From contig CAZCMN010000028.1 in assembly GCA_964500015.1 (NCBI GenBank), positions 1-10,890 of the forward strand: a stretch of DNA of 10,890 bases, read 5' to 3'. The translations under genes were made by a program, and so were the position numbers. The notes beneath the pieces are model-generated. The model searched no databases. It worked only from the letters and a program-made list of their open reading frames with translations, and had not been told where the DNA came from. Each line of letters opens with the position of its first letter. Position 1 is the first letter of the stretch. This document shows, in pieces, positions 4,352 through 10,716 of the stretch. The DNA comes from JAPLYB01 sp964500015. Lineage in GTDB: Archaea; Nanobdellota; Nanobdellia; Pacearchaeales; UBA284.

Positions 4352-5494
4352 ATGTTTAACTTTTTAAAGAAAAAACTTAATGACTTGCTCAAAAAAACTG
4401 AGAAAGAGATTGAAGAAAAATCAGAAGAACAAGTCAAGAAAGAAGAACTGGAAAAAGAAAGAAAAATTTCTGTAGAAATTTCTAAAGAAATTAAGGGAGA
4501 TGTTGAAAAACTGAAAAAAGAGCAGGAAAAGAAAGCAGAAGAAATAAAAAAAGAGATTGAAGAGAAAAAACCTGAGAAGAAAGAGGAGATTAAAAAAGAA
4601 GAAGAACCTGGGGGAAAAAGCTTTTTTTCAAAATTAAAACAAGTTTTTGTCAAGACTGAAATTAATGACAAGGATTTTGATAAATTTTTCAATGACCTTG
4701 AAATGATTTTAATTGAGAATAATATAGCCTTAGAAGTAATTGATTCTTTAAGAGAAAAATTGAAAAAAGAGCTGTTAAATAAAGAGATTCCAAAAAATAA
4801 AGTTGAAGAAGAAATTAAAAAAGCATTAAAAAATTCTGTTTTAGACTTGTTAATAGAGCCTTTTAATTTAGAAGACAAAATTTCAGAAAAACTTAAAGAA
4901 AAAAAGCCCTATGTTATTGTGTTTTTTGGGATAAATGGAAGTGGAAAAACAACAACTATATCAAAATTAGCTTATATGTTAAAGAAAAAATATTCTTTAA
5001 TACTTGCGGCAGCAGATACTTTCAGAGCAGCTTCTATTGAACAGTTAGAAAAACATTCTGAAAAGCTGGGTGTTCCAGTTATTAAATCAAGATATGGTGC
5101 AGATCCTGCTTCTGTAATATTTGATGCAATTGCACATGCTAAAGCAAAGGGAATTGATATTGTTTTAGCCGATACAGCAGGAAGAATGCATACTAAATCT
5201 GATTTGTTAAGAGAAATGGAAAAAATTGTTCGGGTTTCTAAACCAGATTTAAAGGTTTTTGTTGCTGAATCAACAACAGGAAATGATGCTATTGAACAAG
5301 CTAAAGCTTTTAATGATGCTATTGGAATAGATGCTTTAATCTTAAGCAAGGCAGATGTTGATGAACGGGGAGGAGCAATGATAAGCTCAAGTTTTGTAAC
5401 TGGAAAGCCGATTTTGTTCTTAGGAACAGGCCAGGAATATAAAGATTTAGAGGTTTTTGATAAGAAGAAGATTCTGGATAAATTGTTTGGATGA
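4352..5494 (+). CDS. ftsY: Signal recognition particle receptor FtsY
   Basis: A 380-residue GTPase that docks SRP-ribosome complexes at the membrane. Residues 1-88 are a highly charged Lys/Glu coiled region, the acidic A domain, preceded by a short amphipathic MFNFLKKKLN start. The N domain (about 90-180) and G domain follow. Motifs: P-loop GINGSGKTT (193-201), DTFRAASIEQL (222-232), DTAGR (274-278), guanine-specificity SKAD (332-335), then DERGGA and the closing GTGQEYKDL (358-366). Archaeal FtsY usually has TKxDxDxKGG; here it is SKADVDERGG, with the essential Lys and Asp kept. VFVAESTTGND replaces the common VFVGDALTGND. It is followed by a small lipoprotein-like gene and then srp54, so receptor and particle GTPase are neighbours. 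The usual archaeal partner gene pfdA is not seen next to it. Confidence 0.95.
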   Translation: MFNFLKKKLNDLLKKTEKEIEEKSEEQVKKEELEKERKISVEISKEIKGDVEKLKKEQEKKAEEIKKEIEEKKPEKKEEIKKEEEPGGKSFFSKLKQVFVKTEINDKDFDKFFNDLEMILIENNIALEVIDSLREKLKKELLNKEIPKNKVEEEIKKALKNSVLDLLIEPFNLEDKISEKLKEKKPYVIVFFGINGSGKTTTISKLAYMLKKKYSLILAAADTFRAASIEQLEKHSEKLGVPVIKSRYGADPASVIFDAIAHAKAKGIDIVLADTAGRMHTKSDLLREMEKIVRVSKPDLKVFVAESTTGNDAIEQAKAFNDAIGIDALILSKADVDERGGAMISSSFVTGKPILFLGTGQEYKDLEVFDKKKILDKLFG

Positions 5495-5509
5495 TTTAGT
5501 ACAATAAAA

Positions 5510-5519
5510 CTTAAATATT
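5510..5519 (+). promoter_or_regulatory. TATA-like box of the lipoprotein-like gene
   Basis: CTTAAATATT is centred 24 bp before the ATG at 5539, fitting a leaderless transcript separate from ftsY. Confidence 0.45.
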
Positions 5520-5538
5520 TCTTAAGCCCTTTATTTTT

Positions 5539-5850
5539 ATGAGAAACTCACTTCTGACCTTACTATTTGCGGTTTTAATGTCCTGCAATAATGAACCTCG
5601 AGGAACTTTTTTCTTAGGAAAAAACGATACTCTTCATTTTCCTTATTATACTCTCGCATGGTTAAAAAACAGAAAAGATACAGTTATAATGGGGTTCAAA
5701 CCTTTAGAAGAGAATACTTTCATAAACCAAGCGGCTTTAGAATTAGGGGCAGAGTATTATCATGAAATCGACCCACTAAGTGTTATCTGTATTCTAAATG
5801 CAACTGAATTTGGGGTTAGAGGATACAGACGCGATAGAACAACTGAATAA
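5539..5850 (+). CDS. Small lipoprotein-like protein of unknown function
   Basis: A 103-residue protein I do not recognise. It starts with a short positively charged end, a hydrophobic run (LLTLLFAVL) and L-M-S-C at 13-16, which reads like a lipobox with modified Cys16 followed by Asn-Asn. The mature part is mixed alpha/beta in look, with aromatic-rich FPYYTLAW (34-41) and a basic tail (RGYRRDR). Such a bacterial-style lipobox is uncommon in DPANN; it could be a true lipoprotein, a plain signal peptide, or coincidence. Arg codons such as CGA, CGC and CGG are more frequent than in its neighbours, which rely on AGA, hinting at recent acquisition. It sits between ftsY and srp54 with its own TATA-like boxes before and after it, so it is probably not co-translated with either. 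Confidence 0.6.
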   Translation: MRNSLLTLLFAVLMSCNNEPRGTFFLGKNDTLHFPYYTLAWLKNRKDTVIMGFKPLEENTFINQAALELGAEYYHEIDPLSVICILNATEFGVRGYRRDRTTE

Positions 5851-5852
5851 AA

Positions 5853-5863
5853 CTTTATAAAAC
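5853..5863 (+). promoter_or_regulatory. TATA box of srp54
   Basis: CTTTATAAAAC is centred 25 bp before the ATG at 5883. It is one of the clearest archaeal TATA boxes in the window and implies a leaderless srp54 mRNA. Confidence 0.6.
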
Positions 5864-5882
5864 CCAAACTATTCAGAAAAAC

Positions 5883-7262
5883 ATGTTAGATAAATTAGGA
5901 CAGAGTTTAAAAGATGCTATGAGCAAGATAGCTGGAGCTATATTTCTTGATAAAAAATTAATTGATGAAATATGCCTAGAACTGAAAAGAGCTTTACTAG
6001 AAGCAGATGTTGATATTAAAATTGCTAATGATTTAATTGAAAAGATAAGAAAAAAAGCAAATGAAGACATTAAGGGAATTGAGAAAAAAGAACAATTAGT
6101 TAAATTGATTCATGATGAACTTGTTTCTATACTTGGAGAAGAAAGTTTTGAAATTAAAGTAGATAAAAAAGCTAAGCCTTTCAAGATAATGCTTTTAGGA
6201 TTGTATGGGGCTGGAAAAACAACTCATGCTGCAAAACTTGCTTTTTATTATTCTAAACGAGGTTTCAAAACCTGCTTATTAGGGTTAGATGTCCATAGGA
6301 TGGCTGCTCCTGAACAGCTAGAGCAGATGGCTAGTAAGGCTAATGTTCAGGCTTTTATAGAAAAAGATGAACAAAATGTTCTGGCAATCTATGATAAATA
6401 TAAAGAAAAAATAAAGAAATTTGATTTATGTATTGTTGATACTGCTGGGAGAGATGTTTTATCTAGCGATTTAATTAAAGAGATAAAAATGCTCTATGAT
6501 GAGATAAAACCAAATGAAGTTTTTTTAGTTGTTCCAGCTGATATTGGAAAAGCTGCCAAAGAACAAGCAATTGGTTTTTCAAAAGCATGTAAAGTTACTG
6601 GAGTTATAATCACAAGAATAGATGGAACAGCTAAGGGTGGAGGAGCTTTAATTTCTTGTGCTGAAACTAATTCAAAAGTTTATTTTATTGGTATTGGAGA
6701 AAAAGTACAGGATTTAGAACTTTTTGAACCTAGTGGATTTGTCTCAAGATTATTAGGAATGGGTGACTTAAAGACCTTGATTGAAAAAACAAGAAATGCT
6801 ATTGATGAAAAAGAACAGGAAAAATTCCAATCAAGATTAAAAGATGGAAAATTCACTTTAGTTGATTTTTGTGATCAGATAAAAAATATGCAAAAAATGG
6901 GGCCTTTAGATAAGGTTGCTGAATTGATTCCAGGACTAGGAAGCTTGGGTGGAAGTATAGGCAAGAAACTTCCAGATATGTTTAATGTTCAAGAAGGAAA
7001 AATGAAAAAATGGCGTTTTGCCATAGATAGCATGACTGAAAAAGAAAGAGAAAATCCCGATTTATTAGATTCTAATCGAATTTCAAGAATTTCAAAAGGA
7101 AGCAATGTTTCTGCTAATGAAATTAGAGAATTAATCAAACAGTATAAACTTGTCAAAGAATTTGCTGTGGGTGGATTGGGAAGTTCTATGGCTGGAGAAG
7201 GTAAAATGGATCAGAAAACATTGCAAAAATTAGCTAAGAAATTTGGCAGGAAAATGTTCTAG
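5883..7262 (+). CDS. srp54: Signal recognition particle protein SRP54
   Basis: A 459-residue GTPase that binds signal sequences and 7S RNA and delivers ribosomes to FtsY. The N domain (1-95) begins MLDKLGQSLKDAM. G domain motifs: P-loop GLYGAGKTT (106-114), DVHRMAAPEQL (136-146), DTAGR (186-190), TRIDGTAKGGG (244-254). The methionine-containing M domain (about 310-435) has the finger-loop segment around MGPLDKVAELIPGLG and the RNA-binding NRISRISKGSN (398-408). Length is normal for archaea. Three positions differ from the usual consensus: Gln to Tyr in GxQGxGKTT, Pro to Met in DxxRPAA, and Lys to Arg in TKLD. The fold and the remaining motifs are intact, so it should be functional, perhaps with altered GTP handling. 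No SRP RNA gene is visible nearby. Confidence 0.96.
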   Translation: MLDKLGQSLKDAMSKIAGAIFLDKKLIDEICLELKRALLEADVDIKIANDLIEKIRKKANEDIKGIEKKEQLVKLIHDELVSILGEESFEIKVDKKAKPFKIMLLGLYGAGKTTHAAKLAFYYSKRGFKTCLLGLDVHRMAAPEQLEQMASKANVQAFIEKDEQNVLAIYDKYKEKIKKFDLCIVDTAGRDVLSSDLIKEIKMLYDEIKPNEVFLVVPADIGKAAKEQAIGFSKACKVTGVIITRIDGTAKGGGALISCAETNSKVYFIGIGEKVQDLELFEPSGFVSRLLGMGDLKTLIEKTRNAIDEKEQEKFQSRLKDGKFTLVDFCDQIKNMQKMGPLDKVAELIPGLGSLGGSIGKKLPDMFNVQEGKMKKWRFAIDSMTEKERENPDLLDSNRISRISKGSNVSANEIRELIKQYKLVKEFAVGGLGSSMAGEGKMDQKTLQKLAKKFGRKMF

Positions 7263-7348
7263 ATTTAAGTTTAATATTAAAGTTTATTTCGGTTTGTTCT
7301 CAGAAATATTCGTTAGAAAACAGATTTTCAATGAAGCATTTTATAAGC

Positions 7349-7834
7349 TTACTTCTTGCTCAAAAGCCAAGCTGTGAAAGCTGTGACCCCTATTAAGATT
7401 ATAACTCCTAAAATTTGGGGCTGCAGCAGAAAACTTTTTGGGCCAGCCATATATTGGTTGATTATTGGAGCAAATACAAAAATAGCGGAAAATACAAAAA
7501 TAATAAGCAATATGACTATGAGAAATATGGCAAAACCTTTTCCATGAAAAAATTCATCCATATTTCCTTTAAACATCCCAACAATTAACATGATAAATAA
7601 CAGCGAAATAATAAAAGCAGCAAATATTGGTGTTGTAACTTTGACATATTCTATTGCATTTGCAGATATTAAGAAAATTATTGCAACACAAAAACTAACA
7701 AAAATGTGAACAAATTTTTGCTCTCCTAAAACTTTTGTTTTTCCAAGCAAAGCATAAACAACTGTAAAAACAAGAATAAAACCAAAAACAGGCATAAATG
7801 TTCCTAATCCTGATAAGTCAATTGCAAAGGCCAT
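7349..7834 (-). CDS. Five-helix membrane protein, paralogue 1
   Basis: A 161-residue integral membrane protein of unknown function. Predicted helices lie at about 11-30, 42-60, 69-88, 100-122 and 140-158. The end of helix 1 carries VFTVVYALLGKTKVLG (22-37), matching the same place in the two neighbouring genes, where Leu-Glu-Lys replaces Leu-Gly-Lys. The three proteins therefore form a tandem family, and this one is the most divergent. It starts with a Shine-Dalgarno-like GAGG four bases before the ATG, unlike most genes here. It is the last gene of a minus-strand run and converges on srp54 with an 86-bp gap holding only a short palindrome (TTTAATATTAAA, 7270-7281). There is no signal peptide beyond helix 1, and no charged or catalytic residues within the helices. 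Confidence 0.82.
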   Translation of the reverse strand: MAFAIDLSGLGTFMPVFGFILVFTVVYALLGKTKVLGEQKFVHIFVSFCVAIIFLISANAIEYVKVTTPIFAAFIISLLFIMLIVGMFKGNMDEFFHGKGFAIFLIVILLIIFVFSAIFVFAPIINQYMAGPKSFLLQPQILGVIILIGVTAFTAWLLSKK

Positions 7835-7974
7835 TTTTCCTCTTTATTATTTTTTGTTAAGTTTTATTTTATTTTTAAGGTGATAACTTGATTTTTTATG
7901 TTAAGGTTTTGTGTATTTTTATTGGGTTACGTTTAATTTGTCTACTTTTTATTTTTATTTTGAGTTATCGGTTT

Positions 7975-8538
7975 TTAACTGCCTCCACCTGTTCTTTTTG
8001 TCATGGCTTCTCCAAGAATAGATTTTCCTTGCTCATTTCTTGCTCCCATCATAACTCCCACTGCAATTAGTGCTAAAAAGATTATTAAAACAAGCCATGA
8101 AGAGTTCATAGATATCCAGTATCCAATATTTTCTCCGAACATGTACTTAAACATTCCAGTTCTTCCTAAAATAACTAAAAAGATTATTCCTCCGACAACA
8201 CCAAAAATCCATTTAAAAGATTTGTCACTTGGCTTAACAGCAATGCCAATCAGTATTACTAAAACCAGGACTATTGCGATTCCTAATCCGAGATTTGAAA
8301 ATAAAGGCAAGAAAAATGAAGAAACATAAGGATTAGAAATAGTAAAAAATCCAACTGCTAAAGCTATAACAAGGTGAACTCCTCGATTATTTAAAATATT
8401 TATTTTTTCTAGAATCGCGAATACAACTGCAAAAACTAAGATCAACGGGAGTAAAACAGTAAAGACTCCGAACTGCTGCCATTGTTCTATCAGAGAATAA
8501 AATCCTCCGCTGAATGGTGAATGAAAAATATCTGCCAT
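7975..8538 (-). CDS. Five-helix membrane protein, paralogue 2
   Basis: A 187-residue membrane protein with helices at about 25-43, 53-70, 75-100, 109-125 and 146-165. An N-terminal amphipathic stretch rich in aromatics (FYSLIEQWQQFG) comes before the family signature LVFAVVFAILEKINIL (34-49). The last 20 residues are polar and end in Gly-Gly-Gly-Ser. Function is unknown; a homo- or hetero-oligomer with its two paralogues is a reasonable guess given their adjacency. A TATA-like box 16-26 bp before the ATG abuts one arm of hairpin unit 5. The 140 bp after its stop contain no gene, only AT-rich sequence leading to paralogue 1. Confidence 0.82.
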   Translation of the reverse strand: MADIFHSPFSGGFYSLIEQWQQFGVFTVLLPLILVFAVVFAILEKINILNNRGVHLVIALAVGFFTISNPYVSSFFLPLFSNLGLGIAIVLVLVILIGIAVKPSDKSFKWIFGVVGGIIFLVILGRTGMFKYMFGENIGYWISMNSSWLVLIIFLALIAVGVMMGARNEQGKSILGEAMTKRTGGGS

Positions 8539-8553
8539 GTTTAAAAATTTTTG

Positions 8554-8564
8554 ATTTTTTTAAA
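8554..8564 (-). promoter_or_regulatory. TATA-like box of paralogue 2, overlapping a hairpin arm
   Basis: Minus-strand TTTAAAAAAAT lies 16-26 bp before the ATG at 8538, directly preceded by GGGG. That GGGGTTT is the outer arm of hairpin unit 5, so folding of the element would compete with TBP/TFB binding. Confidence 0.45.
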
Positions 8565-8648
8565 CCCCAAAAATCTTCTGATTCCCTAGAAAAACATAAA
8601 TTTTTCTGGGTGCCAGAAATGTTTTCATTTCTTAGCGTTTTGGGGTTT
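8562..8648. repeat. Nested clamped hairpin-pair unit, copy 5
   Basis: A perfect 11-bp outer stem AAACCCCAAAA/TTTTGGGGTTT (8562-8572 with 8638-8648) encloses two hairpins. The first has clamp CCC/GGG, internal loop TA opposite T, and stem GAAAAA/TTTTTC (8589-8594 with 8601-8606). The second has clamp TGC/GCG with one T-G pair, internal loop C opposite TA, and stem AGAAATG/CATTTCT (8615-8621 with 8626-8632). It is the cleanest single copy and stands alone between two membrane-protein genes, touching the promoter of paralogue 2. Confidence 0.85.
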
Positions 8649-8741
8649 TCTCTTTTTTCTTTTTTTAGAAAGCTAAACTGCTTTTTATATCTTTCGTTTA
8701 ATATCATGTAATTTATTAAAATCATAAATTAAAAGAATTAA

Positions 8742-9239
8742 TTAAGATGAAGAGCCAGAAGATTTTTTAGGGGATGAAGTTGCAACAACTAATGCTAAAG
8801 CTCCGCCAAAAATAACAAATAAAACAACATATTGAATGATAGTACTATTAAATTGTATTTTTTCAAAAATTCCAGTTGCCCAGGCAAAAATTCCTACTAA
8901 AGATAAGCCAAGTAAAATTCCTAATGTTACTTTAAGTCCTTTATTGTCTTCTATCTTAATTCCAACAAATCCAAATAACATTAAGAGACATAATAAAACA
9001 ATTATAATCAAAGCTATTAAAGGAATAAATTTTACTGTAATGCCAACTACAGACGGAACTGCGACAAAGATGAATGCTATGACCATTGCAACAATTGCAT
9101 TTGCTGGCCGCTTCCCATCTCCCAAAATGCTTGTCTTTTCGAGAATTGAGAATATTACAACAAAAACTAGTAAAAAAGGTAACAATAAGTAAAGAAAGAA
9201 AGGATTTGCAAATATAGCTGTTTGCGGTGGTTCTACCAT
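8742..9239 (-). CDS. Five-helix membrane protein, paralogue 3
   Basis: A 165-residue membrane protein with helices at about 14-33, 46-64, 70-93, 103-123 and 135-153. It shares LVFVVIFSILEKTSILG (24-40) with its neighbours, then GKRPANAIVAMVIAF, which aligns with the start of helix 2 in the others. The tail is short, basic and serine-rich (SPKKSSGSSS). It starts 10 bp after the PRC-barrel gene and is very probably co-transcribed with it. Possible ribosome binding is by a weak AAGGT about ten bases before the ATG. The function of the family is unknown to me; no transporter, protease or pilin signature is visible. Confidence 0.82.
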   Translation of the reverse strand: MVEPPQTAIFANPFFLYLLLPFLLVFVVIFSILEKTSILGDGKRPANAIVAMVIAFIFVAVPSVVGITVKFIPLIALIIIVLLCLLMLFGFVGIKIEDNKGLKVTLGILLGLSLVGIFAWATGIFEKIQFNSTIIQYVVLFVIFGGALALVVATSSPKKSSGSSS

Positions 9240-9249
9240 ATTAATGACC

Positions 9250-9528
9250 TTATGCTAAGGAATCTTCTGAAATTTCTTCTTTCATTGGAAGTGCTGCTTT
9301 GCTTACTATCACAACTTCACCAAATGCTTTGATATATTGGTGTGGAATTATTAAGCCTCTTGCTCCAGATAACATTGGTGCTAAAGAAGAGTCTCTTCCT
9401 ATCTTTATACGCCAGCTATCTAGTTTGTTTTCAACAAGATTTGCTTCTTCTACAATTCCAAGAAAGTCGCCAGAATCTGTAAACAGTTTCATTCCAACAA
9501 TGTCACTAACTTGCATTATTTTTAACAT
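9250..9528 (-). CDS. PRC-barrel domain protein
   Basis: A 92-residue protein that is almost entirely one PRC-barrel: MQVSDIVGMKLFTDSGDFLGIVEEANL (5-31), a basic strand (WRIKIGRD), and IIPHQYIKAFGEVVIV (60-75), the usual IPyxyIkaiGDvVlV ending. PRC-barrels are small adaptor beta-barrels found in RNA processing, photosystems and, in archaea, in cell-division proteins of the CdpB type that bind SepF. Which role applies here cannot be told from sequence. The gene leads a two-gene operon with membrane paralogue 3 (10-bp gap), suggesting a soluble partner for a membrane complex. An 11-bp inverted repeat at the upstream edge of its TATA-like box may be an operator. Confidence 0.8.
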   Translation of the reverse strand: MLKIMQVSDIVGMKLFTDSGDFLGIVEEANLVENKLDSWRIKIGRDSSLAPMLSGARGLIIPHQYIKAFGEVVIVSKAALPMKEEISEDSLA

Positions 9529-9549
9529 TTTATACTTCTTTTTTCATAA

Positions 9550-9560
9550 GTTTATTTATC
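9550..9560 (-). promoter_or_regulatory. TATA-like box of the PRC-barrel operon
   Basis: Minus-strand GATAAATAAAC is centred 27 bp before the ATG at 9528. Its upstream edge overlaps the inverted repeat that starts at 9558. Confidence 0.45.
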
Positions 9561-9597
9561 AAAAGATAAAAAGTGTTATGTTTAAATATCTTTTGAT
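9558..9597. repeat. 11-bp inverted repeat upstream of the PRC-barrel operon
   Basis: ATCAAAAGATA (9558-9568) and TATCTTTTGAT (9587-9597) are perfect inverted copies separated by 18 bp. The near arm overlaps the TATA/BRE region. It could be a dimeric repressor site; the arms are AT-rich, so chance cannot be excluded. Confidence 0.5.
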
Positions 9598-9656
9598 TGT
9601 GCAAAATATAGATTATATATCCTAGGTTGTGATGAGATGATCTAATTTTTTGGCTT

Positions 9657-9688
9657 AAAAAATCTCTAATTTGCAGTTGAGATTTTTT
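9657..9688 (-). terminator. Hairpin after the HEPN gene
   Basis: AAAAAATCTC pairs over 10 bp with GAGATTTTTT (loop 9667-9678). It sits 34 bp after the HEPN stop on the minus strand and ends in a T-run in that direction, like a terminator. Confidence 0.5.
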
Positions 9689-9721
9689 ATTGTGTAAAAT
9701 ATATTTTGTTTTATTGATTTT
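9684..9721 (+). repeat. Degenerate direct repeat, left of the MNT/HEPN pair
   Basis: Similar over about 40 bp to 10783-10824: both run T5-(G)-ATTGTG, then ATATA, then a T-rich stretch and TATTGATTTTT. A third partial copy (TTTTGATTGTGCAAAATATA) is at 9591-9610. The pair brackets the MNT/HEPN cassette. Low complexity limits confidence. Confidence 0.4.
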
Positions 9722-10171
9722 TTAGCTTAATTTAATTTTTTGTTTTAGTTTTAAATAATTTTTCTCTAAAAAATCAAAAATTTGTTTGGCGTATGATTCA
9801 TCTAAAATTTTTCCATAATAAAGGATACCATTTCTTAGAAATCTAAGCTCATTCATCAGGCTAACTTCATTTTCTGAGAAACCAATATTTTTCATGTAAG
9901 AAACTTCAGATTCATGAGCAAAAAAACCTGAAGCATTGTATCCACCAATAAGCATTTTTGCCCTTATTAATTCTAAAAAAATGTCATGACAGTCCTTTAT
10001 TATAGAATTTGCATTTAAATTATTAACTCCTATCTTCTCTATTCTTTGCTTCAACCCCAAATAAGATTTATCTGCTTCTTCAATAAGAAATTTGGCTCTT
10101 GATAAATTGGGGGACTGTTTTTTTACAATCCCTTCTTTTACATATTCTTCAAATTTTCTTGGCAAATTCAT
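9722..10171 (-). CDS. HEPN-domain protein of an MNT/HEPN pair
   Basis: A 149-residue all-helical protein recognised as HEPN from its helix pattern, the GYNASGFFAHESEVSYMK segment (77-94) and the C-terminal motif region LRFLRNGILYYGK (109-121). In HepT-type toxins the RNase motif is R-x4-6-H, with a nearby Tyr modified by the antitoxin. Here R113 and N114 are present but a Tyr (Y118, then Y119) stands where His is expected, so RNase activity may be lost or altered, as in some archaeal HEPN families. It begins 2 bp after the nucleotidyltransferase gene, the classic pair arrangement. It may be a toxin neutralised by AMPylation of a Tyr, or a non-catalytic adaptor; the sequence cannot decide. Confidence 0.8.
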   Translation of the reverse strand: MNLPRKFEEYVKEGIVKKQSPNLSRAKFLIEEADKSYLGLKQRIEKIGVNNLNANSIIKDCHDIFLELIRAKMLIGGYNASGFFAHESEVSYMKNIGFSENEVSLMNELRFLRNGILYYGKILDESYAKQIFDFLEKNYLKLKQKIKLS

Positions 10172-10173
10172 AA

Positions 10174-10716
10174 TTATAATTCGATGCCTCCTTTCAAGAT
10201 AATTCCATTTAAGATATTCTCCCTTAAATGCTTATGAATCTCATTAAAATCTGAGTAAAACTGCAGGATTATCCTTCTTTCAAATATTTTTTCAAATTCT
10301 TTTAGATTAACCTGCCTCTGTTTTCCTATTACTGCTATATCGATATCTGAATTAAAAGTATCTTCGCCAAAAGAATAGGACCCGAATAAGATTATTGTTG
10401 AGCCAGGAGATTTTTCAGACAGATAATCAATCAGGCCAGATTCGTAAAGAAATTTAAGATTTTCAGCTCTTTTTAATCCGGCAATTTTTGAATTTTCCAG
10501 ATTCAGCTTTATCTCACTTGTTTTTGAATCTTTATCCATATCCAGAATAATTAAACCCTCTTTTTCCAGATTTTCGAGAGCTTTAGAAATCGCTGTTGGG
10601 GAAACACCAAGCTTTTTTGATAAAACTCTTTTATTGAAAGACTTTCCAGCATATAAAAATAAAAATCTTAGGATTTCCTGTTGTAGTCGTGTAAACTTTA
10701 GTTTGTATATGTCCAT
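10174..10716 (-). CDS. Winged-HTH plus MNT-type nucleotidyltransferase (antitoxin-like)
   Basis: A 180-residue two-domain protein. The N terminus (about 10-70) is a winged helix with recognition region SKKLGVSPTAISKALENLEKEG. The second half (about 105-180) is a minimal nucleotidyltransferase with FGSYSFGEDTFNSDIDIAVIG: Gly112-Ser113 and metal ligands D124 and D126 are intact. MNT proteins of this kind inactivate their HEPN partner by adding AMP to it. Fusion to a DNA-binding domain suggests the protein also represses its own operon. This fits the AAACT/AGTTT palindromes on both sides of its start codon, one of them over the TATA box. It is the first gene of the pair and HEPN follows after 2 bp. 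Confidence 0.87.
   Translation of the reverse strand: MDIYKLKFTRLQQEILRFLFLYAGKSFNKRVLSKKLGVSPTAISKALENLEKEGLIILDMDKDSKTSEIKLNLENSKIAGLKRAENLKFLYESGLIDYLSEKSPGSTIILFGSYSFGEDTFNSDIDIAVIGKQRQVNLKEFEKIFERRIILQFYSDFNEIHKHLRENILNGIILKGGIEL

Noticed and set aside
4333..4878. A long serine/phenylalanine-rich minus-strand frame opposite ftsY
   Set aside because: It is the complement of the Lys/Glu-rich acidic domain of FtsY, a common shadow effect.
7263..7348. SRP (7S) RNA next to srp54
   Set aside because: The 86-bp gap is too short and has no SRP helix 8 tetraloop pattern; only a 12-bp palindrome and AT-rich sequence are present.
7835..7974. A possible small gene or RNA between membrane paralogues 1 and 2
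   Set aside because: Low-complexity T-rich sequence on the plus strand with no stable fold or domain; it is best read as leader and promoter for paralogue 1.
8387..8725. A 112-codon minus-strand frame across hairpin unit 5 and the start of paralogue 2
   Set aside because: It is out of frame with the real membrane gene, composed of repeat and overlap sequence, with no hydrophobic or domain pattern.
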